This document shows, one piece after another, positions 62,960 through 64,000 of a stretch of 64,000 nt of DNA. The stretch covers positions 2,775,694-2,839,693 of the forward strand of contig OZ007505.1 of assembly GCA_963931865.1 (NCBI GenBank), given 5' to 3'. The translations under genes and the position numbers were made by a program. The notes below the pieces were generated by a model, which was not told where the DNA came from, did no database searches, and worked only from the letters and a program-made list of their open reading frames with translations. Each line of letters starts with the position of its first letter. The first letter of the stretch is position 1. Source of the DNA: Axinella damicornis (taxonomy: Eukaryota > Porifera > Demospongiae > Axinellida > Axinellidae).

Positions 62960-63137
62960 TGTGTTTCAGGTTGCTTGAACTCGGAATGCAAAACTGAAAA
63001 ACATCACGTCACTTGAACCCACCAATAGAATCCAAGTTGTCACGTGACATAGTAGATTCTAATGGTGGATTCAAGTCAGGTGATGTTTTGCAGTTTCGCA
63101 TTCCAATGTTGGATCACACAAAATAACCTGAAAAACA
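62960..63137. mobile_element. MITE-like foldback
   Basis: The arms 62983-63037 and 63050-63104 are inverted copies with few mismatches (ggaatgcaaaactgaaaaac and ggaatgcgaaactgcaaaac as read inward). The outer ends also match: gtgtttcaggtt on the left and aacctgaaaaacac on the right. No coding capacity; probably a non-autonomous DNA transposon. No clear target-site duplication is claimed. Confidence 0.65.
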
Positions 63138-64000
63138 CATGTAAAGCCTGCAATAGCATACCACACTCTGGCTTATCAAGATCAAAATTTAATATCTTTG
63201 CTCAGCCAACGTCCGGCAGGTAGCCTTCCACATCAAAGAACATCACAGGGCTGCCTAGCATATGTCAGATTCCCTCAGTATACATATTACCAGTCAGCAA
63301 TGAGCACCATATCTTGAGCAAGGCTGCATACAACCGCAAGACCTTCCCCAAGAAAATATGCTGTTCTAAAGGCAATTTTAGTTAGCTACTTATTCATGGA
63401 ATCCGTACCCAAAAATGTCCGTGTGGACCAAATGAAGAGTAACAGTGTAACCAGCTACTGCCCATCAGTAGTACTGCAGTAGTAATTACAGTTGTAGTGT
63501 AGGATTGCTTGCAGTTACGGATAATTTGGACAGAGAGCAGCTCTTTGTACAATTCTCATTGGTGCAGTAGTATAATAAAGTCGTCTTTTTTTATTTTATA
63601 ATCACATGCATGATCCTTAATCCCAGCCTCTCCCCTCCTGGTCTTGCAATTGAAAACAGGCTAACTAAACAGGCTAACTAAACAGGCTGGACTAGTTGTT
63701 CTGCTCTCCTTTGAAGTCTTCAGAATCCTTTTATCTAAAGTGGATCCTATTAGACACTTATTGGTCTGCCATGTAAGACTTCAGTGGTCATTCACTGGGT
63801 GTTGATGTAGTGGTACAGATTTGATAGATAACCTCACTACTTCCTGTGCACTAATGCTTGAAAACAAGGTGTGTTTTCACTCCATATCAGATTTTAATTT
63901 TGCAAGTGTGTGTGTACATCTGGTGGACCAAGCCTTCACTGGAGATACTATCACACAGAGAATCAATTAAGTGAGCTATGCACACCACACTCATGCAGAT
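63138..64000. other. No supported feature
   Basis: No exon, RNA gene or long repeat is recognised. The only pattern is about three copies of a 13-bp unit (ctaactaaacagg) at about 63652-63690. Confidence 0.5.

Overview
This window looks like nuclear DNA from an invertebrate animal. It has spliceable exons with GT-AG introns, a dead LINE retrotransposon, many foldback (MITE-like) elements, long poly-C/poly-G and (GT)n tracts, and single-pass membrane and extracellular-matrix-type proteins. The repeated 'tagctagc', 'acgtacgt' and 'catgcatg' texture and a Calx-beta/TIG matrix protein make a sponge (demosponge) my best guess, at low confidence. No species is claimed.

Layout. Bases 1-2.7 kb: a decayed minus-strand LINE (ORF1, endonuclease, internally deleted and frameshifted reverse transcriptase). 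Bases 2.7-6.3 kb: non-coding DNA rich in inverted repeats and degenerate tandem repeats. Bases 6.3-60.26 kb: one plus-strand gene fills the rest of the window's interest. Its supportable exons are 7530-7654, 11420-18069, 18287-29749 and 29990-60261. A possible signal-peptide exon lies at 6286-6355. The four joined exons keep one reading frame and encode 16,169 residues with the upstream end still open. The last exon alone is 30,272 bp and is open from end to end.

The protein is almost wholly an array of about 119 complete copies (plus one partial at the left end) of a roughly 125-135-residue beta-rich repeat. Each repeat reads D-T-T-x-P-x-L, then F-x-L-D-L-x-x-G, LTFSETVN-x-SSL, ITLQ, YTLTGG, DLNEIKRL, LATS-x-x-NTYLSI and DMNGNPVVPI. 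The array ends in three IPT/TIG domains and one Calx-beta domain, with no visible membrane anchor. I read it as a titin-sized secreted or matrix/adhesion protein. The repeats carry N-glycosylation sequons at a fixed place, Ser-Gly inserts like glycosaminoglycan attachment sites, and scattered CX5C loops at one fixed place. A distinctive three-repeat signature recurs every 5-7 kb, so the array grew by duplicating blocks of 13-19 repeats.

Downstream, 60.3-61.3 kb is non-coding. On the minus strand, 61346-61566 is the last exon of a convergent gene for a single-pass membrane protein whose other exons lie further right or outside the window. The remainder to 64 kb holds foldback elements and no gene I can support.
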